Counted from the stretch's first letter, positions 1 through 8,502 are shown. The stretch: DNA of 64,000 nucleotides from Paradevosia shaoguanensis (GCF_016801025.1 NZ_CP068983.1:930001-994000); one strand, 5' to 3'. The notes: generated by a model not told the origin, from the letters alone. Numbers and translations are program-made.

Positions 1-99
1 ATCGCCGGGGACCACCTCGAGGACGAGGAAGATCACGATCGAGGCGGCTATGAGCGAAAGCGCCAGCGAAACCAGGCGTGAAAGGAAGAAGCGGAGCAT
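1..99 (-). CDS. ABC transporter permease, DppB/OppB type (5' end only)
   Basis: The window edge cuts this gene, leaving the first 33 codons. They read MLRFFLSRLVSLALSL, followed by a hydrophobic helix ending in EVVPGD. This is the usual first membrane segment and 'PGD' turn of DppB/OppB-type inner-membrane permeases for peptides or related amides. It is transcribed away from the family-5 binding protein at 602-2095, so it should be the first permease of that importer. The 502-base spacer between them is filled with palindromic repeats, unusually long for such an operon. The family call rests on one helix and the context. Confidence 0.75.
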   Translation of the reverse strand, partial: MLRFFLSRLVSLALSLIAASIVIFLVLEVVPGD

Positions 100-601
100 T
101 CAATGGATTCCGTGGCGCGGGAGGCCGCGCGGGCGCGGAGCGGTGGGCAGTCGCGTTATCCGGGGATGGGCTAGATCGAGCTCCCACCACCCCTTCTCCC
201 CTTGAGGGAGAAGGTGGCGCGTCAGCGCCGGATGAGGGGTCGGCGATGCTGGCACAAACCCCTCGCCCGCCCTGCGGGCACCCTCTCCCTCAAGGGGAGA
301 GGGGGAGCTTTTGGCTGAGATCGTACCCCATCGCACCTCCCCCCTTGCGGGGGAGGACGGGAGGGGGGTGAGCCGAAGGCGCGAGGCTGGGGCAACCCCC
401 ACCCCTATCCCCTCCCCACAAGGGGGAGGGAGACGCTTTTGCAGGATCGTGCCCCACGTCCTCCCTCCCCCTTGTGGGGAGGGATCGAGGGTGGGGGTGA
501 GCCCAAAACGCCGTGCGGGGAATGCCCCCCTTCGGGCCTCCCCCGCAAGGGGGGAGGTGAAGAGCGGATGTGCTGCGGCGTTCGAGCTCAAACCCACCGG
601 T
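100..601. repeat. Spacer filled with G/C-rich palindromic repeats (family 1)
   Basis: No gene is supported here. The spacer is a pile of imperfect inverted repeats built around CCTCCCCCxxxxGGGGGAGG and CCCTCTCCCTCAAGGGGAGAGGG-like arms. The clearest copies lie at about 190-304, 330-372, 398-500 and 525-560. The same repeat type recurs at 8505-8630 and 15331-15440, each time between genes that run in the same direction. Open frames across it translate to monotonous proline/glycine-rich strings and are not genes. REP-type repeats between a binding-protein gene and its permease gene can stabilise the upstream mRNA (known for malE-malF in E. coli). That role here is an inference. Confidence 0.85.
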
Positions 602-2095
602 TTACTCGTCCCAGTAAACGGCGGTCAGATCCGTGGCCTGCGTCGGAGCATTCTCCCACATCCCATGGATCTTGGCGTTCTGCACGCCGGCCTTGGCCAG
701 CTCGAACAGGTAGACGTTGACGTAATCCTGAGCGATCTGGGTCTGCGCGGCTTTCCAGAGTTCGGAACGCTTGGCCGGGTCGGTGGTGTTGTCGAGGTCC
801 GCCATGATCTTCTTGAAGGCGTCCGACTTGTAGCCGAAATAATAATCGTCGCGGCCGTAGATGTTGATGTCGAGCGGCTCGGTGTGGGAGATGATGGTCA
901 GGTCGAAGTTCTTGTTGGTGAAGACTTCGGACAGCCACTGCGCCCATTCGAGGTTGGTCGTCTCGGTCTTGATGCCGACGGCGGCGAGCTGCTGGGCAAT
1001 GATTTCGCCGCCCTTGCGGGCATAGCCTTCAACCGGCGGCAGCTTGAGCGAGAGCGTCAGATCCTTGACGCCGGCTTCAGCAAGCAGGGCCTTGGACTTT
1101 TCCGGGTCGTAGTTGGAGAGCGCGGTCAGGTCCACGTAATCCGGGTTGTGCGGCGCGAAATGCGTGCCGATCGGCGTGCCGTAGCCGAACATGGCGCCAT
1201 CGATCACGGCCTGGCGGTCCACCGCATGGGCGATGGCTTCGCGAACCTTGACGTTGTCCAGCGGCGGCTTGGCATTGTTCATGGCGAGGATGGTCTCGCC
1301 TTCGGTCGAGCCGACGACGACGGTGAAGCGCGGATCGCTCTTGAACTGCTCCAGCGTTTCGGGCGCCGGGAAGTTCGGGAAGGCGTCGACGTCTTCGGCC
1401 ATCACGGCGGCGAAGGCGGCGGTCGGGTCGGCGATGAACTTGAAGGTCGCCTTGTCGAGCTTGACCGGGGTGCCCCAATAATCCGGGTTCTTGACCAGGT
1501 CGATATGGTCGCCCTGCACCCAGTTGTCGAACTTGAAGGGGCCGGTGCCTACTGGCTTGGTGGCGTTGTCGGCAGCGCTTTCGGGCGCCACGATCACGGC
1601 GTCGCCCCAGGCCATGTTGAAGAGGAAATTGCCGTTGGGCTTGGAGAGGGTGACCTTGACGGTCGCCGGGTCCACCGCATCGACCGAAGCGATATCGGCG
1701 AAGAGCGCCTTCTGGGCGTTGGTCGAGCCTTCGGCGCGGGCGCGGTCGAGCGAGAACTTCACGTCCTCGGCGTCGAACGTGGTGCCGTCATGGAACTTGA
1801 CGCCTTCGGCGAGGTGGAACGTATAGGTAAGGCCGTCCTCGGAAATGTCCCAGGACTTGGCGAGCGCCGGGACGATCGAACCATCGGGCGCAAAGCGGGT
1901 GAGGCCTTCGAAGACGTTGGCATAGACCACTTCGTCGATGGCGGCGGCGGCGCCGGCGGTCGGGTCCAGATTTGGCGGTTCGAGCACGAGGCCGACCTTG
2001 ATGTCGGTCCGGGCAGCAGCGAACGCCACCGGCGTCATTGCCGTCGAAAGCGCGAGCGCGCCGGCAACGGCAAGCATCACGAATGATTTGCGCAT
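602..2095 (-). CDS. ABC transporter substrate-binding protein, family 5 (peptide/opine type)
   Basis: The 497-residue exported lipophilic-ligand or peptide receptor belongs to the SBP_bac_5 (DppA/OppA) family. The start at MRKSF is chosen because AAGGAAA sits just upstream and the next 26 residues form a clean signal peptide ending AFA-A. An upstream in-frame ATG lacks this. The mature part has the family hallmarks: EPPNLDP near the N terminus, VYANVFEGLTRF, YTFHLAEGVKFHDG, and a NPDYWG turn in the middle. It lies between an M20 deacylase gene and a DppB-type permease gene on the same strand. That suggests uptake of a peptide or acylated amino compound which M20 then hydrolyses. The ligand cannot be told from sequence. 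Confidence 0.92.
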   Translation of the reverse strand: MRKSFVMLAVAGALALSTAMTPVAFAAARTDIKVGLVLEPPNLDPTAGAAAAIDEVVYANVFEGLTRFAPDGSIVPALAKSWDISEDGLTYTFHLAEGVKFHDGTTFDAEDVKFSLDRARAEGSTNAQKALFADIASVDAVDPATVKVTLSKPNGNFLFNMAWGDAVIVAPESAADNATKPVGTGPFKFDNWVQGDHIDLVKNPDYWGTPVKLDKATFKFIADPTAAFAAVMAEDVDAFPNFPAPETLEQFKSDPRFTVVVGSTEGETILAMNNAKPPLDNVKVREAIAHAVDRQAVIDGAMFGYGTPIGTHFAPHNPDYVDLTALSNYDPEKSKALLAEAGVKDLTLSLKLPPVEGYARKGGEIIAQQLAAVGIKTETTNLEWAQWLSEVFTNKNFDLTIISHTEPLDINIYGRDDYYFGYKSDAFKKIMADLDNTTDPAKRSELWKAAQTQIAQDYVNVYLFELAKAGVQNAKIHGMWENAPTQATDLTAVYWDE

Positions 2096-2164
2096 GGGTT
2101 TCCTTTCCCTTGTTGTCCCCATCGGAAGAGGCAAGGCCTCTCCCCGTCTCCCTGCCGGCCCCTC

Positions 2165-3454
2165 TTAGTGGCGGGGGCCGAGCAAATCCTTGAGCGTCAA
2201 GGCCATGACCTTGGCGCTGTCGATCATGTCGTCCACGCCCACATATTCATCGGGCTTGTGTGCAAGATCGAGAATTCCCGGACCGTAGGCAATGCAGTTC
2301 TTCATGCGCCCGATGCGGTCGATATGCTTCTGGTCGTAGGTACCGGGCGAAACCACATAGGCCGGGTCGATGCCAAGCACTTCGGTGATGGCCTTGGACG
2401 TCGCCGTCACGATCGGCGCATCGCGCTCGGTCATGGTGGGCGAAATGGTCCAGAGGTCGCGGATTTCGTATTGGAAGGTCGGGCGTTGCGCCTTCACGCG
2501 CTCCAGAACGTCGATCATCTCCTGGCGCACATCGGCCGGGGTTTCCTCGATGAGGTAGCGGCGGTCGATGATCATGCGCGAGGAATGCGCGACGACCGGT
2601 GCCGGGAAACCGGTAAACCCTTCCTCGGGCTCGGGCTGGCCGCCATGGATGGAATTGATGTTGAGCGTGGATTGCCGCGCCTGTGGCGGCACCACCGGCA
2701 TGGCGGTGCGCTTTTCGGCGAGCGCGGGGAAAAGCGTCGCTTCCATCTCGGTCAGCACCGCGCCCATGTGGCGGATGGCGCTGTCGCCCAGAAACGGCAT
2801 GGAGCCGTGGGCGATGGAGCCCTTGGTCTCGATCTCCGCCCACCAGACGCCGCGATGGCCGAGGCAAATGCGATCCTTGTTGAGCGGCTCGGGGATGATG
2901 ACGTGCTGCACGCGCTGCGGGCTGAAAAAGCCCTTCTCTGCGAGATAGGCGACGCCGCCGAAACCGCCGGTTTCCTCGTCGGCCGTGCCCGAGATTTCGA
3001 CGGCGCCGGAGAAGTCGGGATAGACGTCGACAAACGCTTCCGCCGCGATGATCGAAGCGGCGAGGCCGCCCTTCATGTCGCAGGTGCCGCGGCCGTAGAT
3101 CTTGCCGTCGGCAAGCTCGCCGCCGAGAGGATCGAAGGTCCAGCCCGAGCCGATCTCGACGATATCGATATGGGAATTGAAGTGGACGGTCTCGCCCTTG
3201 TGGGCGCCCTCCTTGCGGGCGACGACGTTCCAGCGCGGATACTTGTCGCTGTCGCCGGGCGTGCCGAAGGCGCGCACCATCTCGATTTCAAAGCCGCGCG
3301 GCCGCAGGCGCCTGGCGAGGTATTCGCAGATTTCCAGATACGCCTCGCCCGGCGGGTTGAGCGTGGGGATGCGGATCAGGTCCTGCGTCAAAGCGATCAG
3401 GTCCTGCCGCCGGCCCTCGATCTCCGCCAGCAACCGCGAATGCAACTCAGTCAA
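2165..3454 (-). CDS. M20-family metallopeptidase / deacylase (ArgE-DapE type)
   Basis: This 429-residue cytoplasmic zinc amidohydrolase is of the ArgE/DapE/carboxypeptidase G2 type, which cleaves peptides or N-acyl amino acids. Metal ligands are visible in order: SHID (His95, Asp97), GTCDMKGG (Asp126) and ADEETGG (Glu160/Glu161, general base and ligand), then a late His in LAHKPDEYV. Length fits the family. The start is a TTG preceded by GGGGGTAGGG at proper distance. The longer open frame upstream has no homologous character. It is followed 69 bases later by the binding-protein gene and preceded by the GNAT gene, and all are codirectional. It probably acts on the imported compound. Exact substrate unknown. 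Confidence 0.9.
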   Translation of the reverse strand: MTELHSRLLAEIEGRRQDLIALTQDLIRIPTLNPPGEAYLEICEYLARRLRPRGFEIEMVRAFGTPGDSDKYPRWNVVARKEGAHKGETVHFNSHIDIVEIGSGWTFDPLGGELADGKIYGRGTCDMKGGLAASIIAAEAFVDVYPDFSGAVEISGTADEETGGFGGVAYLAEKGFFSPQRVQHVIIPEPLNKDRICLGHRGVWWAEIETKGSIAHGSMPFLGDSAIRHMGAVLTEMEATLFPALAEKRTAMPVVPPQARQSTLNINSIHGGQPEPEEGFTGFPAPVVAHSSRMIIDRRYLIEETPADVRQEMIDVLERVKAQRPTFQYEIRDLWTISPTMTERDAPIVTATSKAITEVLGIDPAYVVSPGTYDQKHIDRIGRMKNCIAYGPGILDLAHKPDEYVGVDDMIDSAKVMALTLKDLLGPRH

Positions 3455-3473
3455 CGACGACCCTACCCCCAAA

Positions 3474-3491
3474 TGCAAAACCGCTTTTGCA
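3474..3491. promoter_or_regulatory. Perfect inverted repeat upstream of the M20 gene, possible operator
   Basis: TGCAAAACCGCTTTTGCA is a perfect 7-base inverted repeat with a 4-base spacer. It lies 20 bases upstream of the chosen M20 start codon, inside the 97-base gap after the GNAT gene. The size and symmetry suit a dimeric repressor such as a GntR or LacI member. A GntR gene starts about 950 bases away at 4442, but no link is proven. It is not followed by a T-run, so a terminator is less likely. Confidence 0.45.
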
Positions 3492-3551
3492 CAGTGAAAC
3501 GGTCGGGATTTTGAGTCAACGGGGCGGCCGCGCCTGTAGACAACTGCCTGG

Positions 3552-4187
3552 CTAGAGCTTGGTGACCATATAGAGCGAGCCCGCCGGCAGGTCGTCGGCG
3601 ACCAGCCGCTCGAAGCCGAGCCGCTCGTAAAAGCGCGTGGCGCCGGTGTTTTTCGGATCGACACCCAGATGCATGCCCTCGATCCGGCGCGTGGCAAACT
3701 GCGCCATGAGGAAGCGCAGCGCGGTGGTACCCAGCCCCTTGCCCTGCGCCGCCGGCAGCAGGTCGATATGGGCGTGGGCCGGGTAAGCGTGGAGCGATTT
3801 GGGGAAGACATAGCGCGGGTGGTGGATCAGGCGTCGCGCCCAGTCGCTGCCGCGCCATTGACGCATGTCCGGCCCTGGATCGGCCACCTTGGTGCGCAGC
3901 GCCTTGTACCAGGTCTCCTCGATGACGCTGTAAAACCGCTGCGTATTGGGCGCCCCCAGCACATAGCCGCAGGCACCGTGATCGGGATGCTCGATGATGA
4001 ACGAGAAGAGCGGCTCGATGGCCTGGTAGGGCAAGGCGTAAATGGCCCCGATCAGGATCGGATCATCCTCGCGCGCGCTGGCGTCCTTGCCGGCGTCGCC
4101 GGTCTTGAGACAGATCATGGCGAGCGCATCCTGATCGTCGTCGCGCGCCTGCCGCAACGTGAAACCACCGCCCAAATCCAGCGCCAT
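3552..4187 (-). CDS. GNAT-family N-acetyltransferase
   Basis: This 211-residue acetyl-CoA-dependent acyltransferase has the acetyl-CoA pyrophosphate loop QGKGLG at residues 148-153, preceded by the beta-strand HIDLLP. FYERLGF near residue 190 is the usual GNAT C-terminal signature. The approximately 100-residue N-terminal part with YALPY and SVIEETWY is longer than in minimal GNAT proteins. It resembles the acetyltransferase-like domain seen beside O-GlcNAcase-type proteins, but I cannot name a substrate. It is the first gene of the minus-strand run that continues with the M20 deacylase and the importer. Acylation and deacylation of related compounds is therefore plausible. Confidence 0.85.
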   Translation of the reverse strand: MALDLGGGFTLRQARDDDQDALAMICLKTGDAGKDASAREDDPILIGAIYALPYQAIEPLFSFIIEHPDHGACGYVLGAPNTQRFYSVIEETWYKALRTKVADPGPDMRQWRGSDWARRLIHHPRYVFPKSLHAYPAHAHIDLLPAAQGKGLGTTALRFLMAQFATRRIEGMHLGVDPKNTGATRFYERLGFERLVADDLPAGSLYMVTKL

Positions 4188-4382
4188 AAGGCAAATCCTC
4201 CACAGGGGTCCATTTCATAGCCCATCGCGGGCAGCGCGGTAATCGTGATTAGTTCCAGACCTGCGTCCGGGCCAATTGGTGCGCTTCCTCCAACCATTCT
4301 CACACCCCTCAGAATCGAGAACGGCTAAGCCGCCGACAATGCGGGGAAATCCGGAGAAAGTGTGATGGAAACCAAAAACAGA

Positions 4383-4399
4383 CCGCTGTTGAGCAGCGG
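4383..4399. promoter_or_regulatory. Inverted repeat upstream of the GntR gene
   Basis: CCGCTGTTGAGCAGCGG is a perfect 6-base inverted repeat with a 5-base spacer. It ends 42 bases before the GntR start codon in the 254-base gap between the divergent GNAT and GntR genes. It could be the autoregulatory operator of the GntR protein. No -35/-10 pair is convincing enough to call. Confidence 0.35.
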
Positions 4400-4441
4400 C
4401 GTGGCTGGTTCTATAGTCCCGAGGGGGATCGGGAGGAAATC

Positions 4442-5176
4442 ATGGATTTCTACGCTGCCGTTGGCGGTCGCCTGGCGAAGGAGCATGGCCCCCTGGCCAG
4501 TCGGCTGCGCAATGCCTTTGCAGCCGCCTTCGAGGATGGGCTGCTGGTCGCCGGCTCCGCACTTCCGGCCGAGCGCGAGATGGCCGAAGGGCTGGGCGTA
4601 TCGCGCTCGACACTGCGCCAATGCCTCAAGGAACTGGGCAATATGGGCCTCGTCAGCACGCGGCCGGGCGCCGGCACGGTGGTGAGCGGGCGCATCCACA
4701 AGGCACTGAGCCAGCTCTCCGGCTTTACCGAGGACATGAAACTGCGCGGGCTCGTTGCCAGTTCCACCGTGCTCGAACGCACAATAGGCCCCGTCCCGCA
4801 CGATACCGCCTTTCGCACCAGCCTGCCGCTCGGCACGCTGACCATGACGCTGGTGCGCCTGCGCAAGGCCGGCGGGGAAACGCTCTGCTACGAGCGTGCC
4901 GTCGTGCCGATTTCGGCGGTCGGGGAAGACTACGACGGCACCGGCTCGCTCTACGAGCGCATGGACCTGCGCAATGGCCGGCCGCGCCGTATCCTGCAGA
5001 GTCTCAAGGCCATCGAGGCATCGCCCGAAGTCGCAGGGCTCCTCGGCGTGCGGCCGAACTCGGCGGTGCTCGAAATTACGCAGGTAGGCTACAGCGCGGA
5101 CGGTTCCGCGGTGGAGGATGCGGTGAGCTGGTATCGCGGCGACCGCTATCAATATGTGGGCGAGATCAAGGGCTGA
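4442..5176 (+). CDS. GntR-family transcriptional regulator with UTRA domain (HutC subfamily)
   Basis: This 244-residue cytoplasmic repressor has an N-terminal winged helix, about residues 18-85. It includes LPAEREMAEGLGVSRSTLRQCLKELGNMGLVSTRPGAGT, written here only to mark the typical GntR recognition region. The UTRA ligand-binding domain covers about 95-240. HutC/UTRA regulators usually sense the phosphorylated sugar or amino acid handled by neighbouring genes. The start follows GGGAGGAAATC, a strong ribosome binding site. It is 23 bases upstream of the SIS-domain gene and surely cotranscribed, so the effector is probably a hexosamine-phosphate-like compound. The effector identity is an inference. 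Confidence 0.92.
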   Translation: MDFYAAVGGRLAKEHGPLASRLRNAFAAAFEDGLLVAGSALPAEREMAEGLGVSRSTLRQCLKELGNMGLVSTRPGAGTVVSGRIHKALSQLSGFTEDMKLRGLVASSTVLERTIGPVPHDTAFRTSLPLGTLTMTLVRLRKAGGETLCYERAVVPISAVGEDYDGTGSLYERMDLRNGRPRRILQSLKAIEASPEVAGLLGVRPNSAVLEITQVGYSADGSAVEDAVSWYRGDRYQYVGEIKG

Positions 5177-5199
5177 GACGGCAGCTTCGGGGGGAAGCG

Positions 5200-5940
5200 T
5201 TGAGCCAGATTAGGGAGAGTTTTCGCGACCGGATCGTCGAGATCCTGGATCGCATCGTTGCGGACCAGGAAGGGTCGCTCAATGCCGCGCGCGAGGCAGT
5301 GGTTGCCGCGCTCGAGGCCAACAGGCTGGTCTATGTCGCCGGCTCGGGGCATTCGCATATCCTGGCCGAAGAGGTCTATTATCGCGCCGGCGGCATCGCC
5401 GCCGCGCAGGCCGTGCTCGACCCCAACCTCATGCTGCATACGGGCGCCCGCCGCTCGACGCTGCTGGAGCGCGTGGAAGGCTATGCCGAGGTGATCCTCT
5501 CGGACTATCCGATCGGGGAAGGCGACGTGATCTTCATCGCCTCCAATTCGGGCCGTAACGCCTATCCGATCGAGCTGGCCCTCATCGGCAAGGAACGCGG
5601 CGCGACAACCATCGCCATTACCTCGCTCGAACATTCACGCCGCACCACTTCGCGCCACACCACCGGCAAGCGCCTCTTCGAGGTGGCGGACATCGTCATC
5701 GACAATTTCGGCGTCTATGGCGACGCCGCCGTCGCCATCCCCGGCCGCCCGGAACGGATGGCCCCAACCTCGACGATCTCGGGCGTCTTCATCCTCAACG
5801 CCATCATGGCCGAGGCGGTGGCCGAACTGGCCGAGCGCGGAATCATGGTGGACGTCTACAAGAGCGCGAACATGCAGGGCCAGGAAGCTGCGGCCGAGGC
5901 GATGATCAAACGCTGGCAGAGCAGGATCAAGGGGCTTTAG
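5200..5940 (+). CDS. SIS-domain sugar isomerase-like protein (UPF0309 type)
   Basis: This 246-residue cytoplasmic protein has one sugar isomerase (SIS) domain. Phosphosugar-binding loops are visible at VYVAGSGHSHILAEE (about 44-58) and IFIASNSGRNAYP (about 111-123). The pattern matches the UPF0309 group rather than GlmS or phosphoheptose isomerase. The start is a TTG with CGGGGGGAAG upstream. No ATG start is available in the correct place. It forms a two-gene operon with the GntR/UTRA regulator. Members of this group are commonly found beside N-acetyl-sugar genes, but no sugar kinase or deacetylase lies here. Precise reaction unknown. Confidence 0.85.
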   Translation: MSQIRESFRDRIVEILDRIVADQEGSLNAAREAVVAALEANRLVYVAGSGHSHILAEEVYYRAGGIAAAQAVLDPNLMLHTGARRSTLLERVEGYAEVILSDYPIGEGDVIFIASNSGRNAYPIELALIGKERGATTIAITSLEHSRRTTSRHTTGKRLFEVADIVIDNFGVYGDAAVAIPGRPERMAPTSTISGVFILNAIMAEAVAELAERGIMVDVYKSANMQGQEAAAEAMIKRWQSRIKGL

Positions 5941-6048
5941 GCGGGCTGGCGAGCGACACAGACCGGAGAGGGCGACCATCTTGAGCCCATCCGGGCCAGC
6001 CTCATCTCCATACTGCCCCTACAGCCTCTTCTTCACCACACCGCCATA

Positions 6049-6133
6049 CTTCCCCGGGCGAAGACCCGGGGCCCACGGATGGCGCCACTCATGTCGATGG
6101 GGGCAATAGGCCCCGGCTCTACGGCCGGGGAAG
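6049..6133. repeat. Palindromic repeat family 2, copy A
   Basis: This ~85 bp element runs from CTTCCCCGG to CCGGGGAAG, with two GC-rich hairpins. The left one is CCCGGGCGAAGACCCGGG-like, the right one CCCCGGCTCTACGGCCGGGG-like. A CCCACGGAT core and GCAATAGG lie between them. It sits between the convergent SIS and isomerase genes. Copy B at 6376 is in the same orientation and belongs to the same tandem duplication. Confidence 0.9.
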
Positions 6134-6182
6134 TTCCGTGCGGGTGGAGAGCTTCGGGTATTTTGGGGAAGGAGACCCCGCC

Positions 6183-6308
6183 TCAGCAAACCGTCTCAAA
6201 CCGCTCCACACACGTCCTGACCACCTCATCCCCGGGCCGTTTCCACCAGTTCTCGGTGGAAAATATCTCCATCTCCTGCGGGCCGTGATGGCCAGCGACC
6301 TCGATCAT
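6183..6308 (-). pseudogene. Duplicated 3' end of the 6512-7336 isomerase gene
   Basis: This 41-codon fragment ends with a stop and is a diverged copy of the C terminus of the neighbouring TIM-barrel gene. It reads MIEVAGHHGPQEMEIFSTEN..., against MIEAAGYHGPQEVEIFSTEN... in the intact gene, and both end in RFExVC and stop. It has no start codon or ribosome binding site of its own. It lies 329 bases from its source. The repeat copies A and B are 327 bases apart, and the short flanking spacers also match. The whole unit was therefore duplicated in tandem, after which the upper copy lost its gene body. Confidence 0.88.
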
Positions 6309-6375
6309 CGACACCCCTCCGAGCCAACCCATCTCCCCACGGCCCCTACAGCCTCTCCCTAACCCCACCCCCTTA

Positions 6376-6460
6376 CTTCCCCGGGCGAAGACCCGGGGCC
6401 CACGGATGGCGCCACTCATGTCGATCGGTGCAATAGGCCCCGGCTCTACGGCCGGGGAAG
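6376..6460. repeat. Palindromic repeat family 2, copy B
   Basis: Nearly identical to copy A at 6049-6133, from CTTCCCCGG to CCGGGGAAG. It lies 52 bases beyond the stop codon of the isomerase gene. Copy A lies 50 bases beyond the stop of the duplicated gene fragment, which ties both repeats to a ~328 bp tandem duplication. Confidence 0.9.
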
Positions 6461-6511
6461 CTCCGTGTGGGTTGCAAGCTGCGAACTTTACCGCACCCGA
6501 GCGACAAGCTC

Positions 6512-7336
6512 TCAGCAAACCGCCTCAAACCGATCCACACACGTCTTCACCACCTCATCCCCGGGCCGTTTCCACCAGTTCTCGGTGGAGAAAATCTCCA
6601 CTTCCTGCGGTCCGTGATAGCCGGCGGCCTCGATCATGGTGCGGATGGCCTTGAGGTCAATGACGCCGTCCCCCATCATGCCGCGATCGTTGAGCATGTC
6701 GCGGGTGGGCACGAGCCAGTCGCAGATATGGTGGGCGAAGATGCGCTTCATGCGCCCTGCCCGCGCGATTGCCGAGGCGAGATTGGGGTCCCACCAGACG
6801 TGGTAGACGTCGATGGCCACGCCCACCGTTTCCCCGAGCGTTTCGCAGATGTCGAGCGCCTGATCGATGGTGTTCACGCAGGCGCGGTCGGCCGCGTACA
6901 TCGGGTGCAGCGGCTCGATGGCGATGGGGATGCCGGCGGCGCGGGCATGCGGCACGATGGCGGCGATGCCGTCGGCCACCATTTTTCGCGCTTCGACGAT
7001 ATCCTTCGAGGAACCGGGCAGGCCACCAACTACCAGAACGAGGCAATCGGCGCCGAGCGCGGCAGCCTCGTCTACGGCGCGAAGGTTGTCCTCGATGCGC
7101 TTCTGGCGATCGGCGGCGTCGATGCCGGGGAACATGCCCCCGCGACAGAGGCCGGTGACCCGCAGGTTGTTGGCCTTGACGATGCGGGCCGCTTCATCAA
7201 GGCCGATGGCTGCCACCTGGTCGCGCCAGGGGGAGATGGCGGTGATGCCGTGACGCAGACACCCGTCGACGGCTTCGGCAAAACCCCAGGCGCCGCGCGT
7301 GGTGGCGAGGTTCATCGAGAGCTGGCCCTTGCTCAT
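6512..7336 (-). CDS. Sugar phosphate isomerase/epimerase-like TIM-barrel protein
   Basis: This 274-residue cytoplasmic protein is of the xylose isomerase-like TIM-barrel superfamily (AP endonuclease family 2 fold). Metal-ligand positions are recognisable: IAIEPLHP (Glu), VAIDVYHVWWDP (Asp and His), FAHHICDW (His) and QEVEIFS (Glu). Relatives include hydroxypyruvate isomerase, IolE/IolI and 3-keto-glycoside-processing enzymes. It overlaps the upstream DUF993 gene by four bases (ATGA) and is the last gene of the operon that starts with the Gfo/Idh gene at 9812. The trio suggests oxidation of a sugar, then isomerisation or elimination, then aldol cleavage. The true reaction is unknown. Confidence 0.85.
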   Translation of the reverse strand: MSKGQLSMNLATTRGAWGFAEAVDGCLRHGITAISPWRDQVAAIGLDEAARIVKANNLRVTGLCRGGMFPGIDAADRQKRIEDNLRAVDEAAALGADCLVLVVGGLPGSSKDIVEARKMVADGIAAIVPHARAAGIPIAIEPLHPMYAADRACVNTIDQALDICETLGETVGVAIDVYHVWWDPNLASAIARAGRMKRIFAHHICDWLVPTRDMLNDRGMMGDGVIDLKAIRTMIEAAGYHGPQEVEIFSTENWWKRPGDEVVKTCVDRFEAVC

Positions 7337-8502
7337 GACGCCACCCCGTTGACGGCAAGGACGCGCTTCATGCGCTCGACGGCGAGGTCCGGGTCGGCGA
7401 GGACGCGGGCCTTGTCGGCGAGGCGGAAAAGTTCGCTCAGATGCTGGAGCGAGCGGGTGCTCTGCTGGCCGCCGATCATGGCGAAATGGTCCTGCAGGCC
7501 ATTGAGATAGGCGAGGAAGACCACGCCGGTTTTGTAGAAGCGCGTCGGCGCCGCAAAGATGTGGCGCGAGAGCGGGACGGTGGGTTCCAGCAGTTCGAAG
7601 AACTCGTTCTCGCTGCCTTTGCCCAGCGCCGAAAGAGCGGCCGAGGCGGCGGGGGCGATGGCGTCGAAGATGCCGAGCAGGGCGTCCGAATGCCCCGCAT
7701 CGTCGCCGGCAATGAGTTCGGCATAGTTGAAATCGTCGCCCGTATACATGCGGACCGTCTCGGGGAGACGGCGGCGCATGGAGATTTCCTTTTCCTTGGA
7801 GAGAAGGGAGATCTTGATGCCGTCGACCTTGTCGGCATGGGTGGCGATGACGTCGAGGCAGGTTTCCATGGCATCGAGGTGATCGGGCGAACCCCAATAG
7901 CCGGCGAGCGCCGGATCGAACATTTCGCCCAGCCAGTGGATGATGACCGGCTGCTTCACCTGGGTGAGGATGCGGGCATAGACCTTGACGTAGTCGTCCG
8001 GGCTCTTGGCAGCAGCGGCGAGAGCGCGGCTGGCCATGAGGATGATGCGGCCACCCTGCCCTTCGACGAACCCGATCTGCTCCTCATAGGCGGCGATGAT
8101 GTCATCGATGGTGACATCGGGGCCGGGAATGAGGTGGTCGGTGCCGGCGCCATAGGCGATGAGCGAGTCCTTTCGCGTACGGGCCTCGGCTTGCGAGCGG
8201 CGGATCAGTTCCTGGGCCTCGGGCCAGCCCAGGCCCATGCCACGCTGGGCGGTATCCATGGCTTCGGCGACGCCCAGACCCAGATCCCAGAGGCGGTGGC
8301 GGAAGGCGAGGGTCCGGTCCCAATCGATGGCCGGGGTGAGCCAGGGATCGTTGGACGCCAGCGGGTCAGCGACGACGTGCGCGGCGGCGAAGGCGATGCG
8401 CGGGAAGTCGGTGGCGGCGTGGCGGATGTAGGGGATCGGGGTGCCGGTGAGGGTGTAGGGCGCGATGGTGCGGTCGGGGGTGGGGAGCGAGATTTTAGCC
8501 AT
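7333..8502 (-). CDS. DUF993 protein, dihydrodipicolinate-synthase-like aldolase
   Basis: This 389-residue protein of the DUF993 family is a TIM-barrel group distantly related to DHDPS/N-acetylneuraminate lyase class I aldolases. The segment VDGIKIS (Lys230) matches the position of the Schiff-base lysine in that superfamily (normally V/I-x-GIK). The start MAKISL is chosen because it has a GGAGGGGGG stretch upstream. Two earlier in-frame ATG codons lie inside a palindromic repeat. It is translationally coupled to the downstream isomerase gene. The likely role is retro-aldol cleavage or dehydration of a keto-sugar made by the Gfo/Idh enzyme. No member with this context is known to me to be characterised. 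Confidence 0.82.
   Translation of the reverse strand: MAKISLPTPDRTIAPYTLTGTPIPYIRHAATDFPRIAFAAAHVVADPLASNDPWLTPAIDWDRTLAFRHRLWDLGLGVAEAMDTAQRGMGLGWPEAQELIRRSQAEARTRKDSLIAYGAGTDHLIPGPDVTIDDIIAAYEEQIGFVEGQGGRIILMASRALAAAAKSPDDYVKVYARILTQVKQPVIIHWLGEMFDPALAGYWGSPDHLDAMETCLDVIATHADKVDGIKISLLSKEKEISMRRRLPETVRMYTGDDFNYAELIAGDDAGHSDALLGIFDAIAPAASAALSALGKGSENEFFELLEPTVPLSRHIFAAPTRFYKTGVVFLAYLNGLQDHFAMIGGQQSTRSLQHLSELFRLADKARVLADPDLAVERMKRVLAVNGVAS

Noticed and set aside
100-597. Open frames on both strands across the repeat-filled spacer
   Set aside because: They translate into runs such as SPLAGEG, PSPQGGG and LPPPCGEG that simply follow the palindromes. They have no ribosome binding site, and the same strings appear at other repeat copies.
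311-2086. Long plus-strand open frame opposite the binding-protein gene
   Set aside because: It is the mirror of a real gene with signal peptide and family motifs. High GC makes long antisense frames common, and no motif is seen in it.
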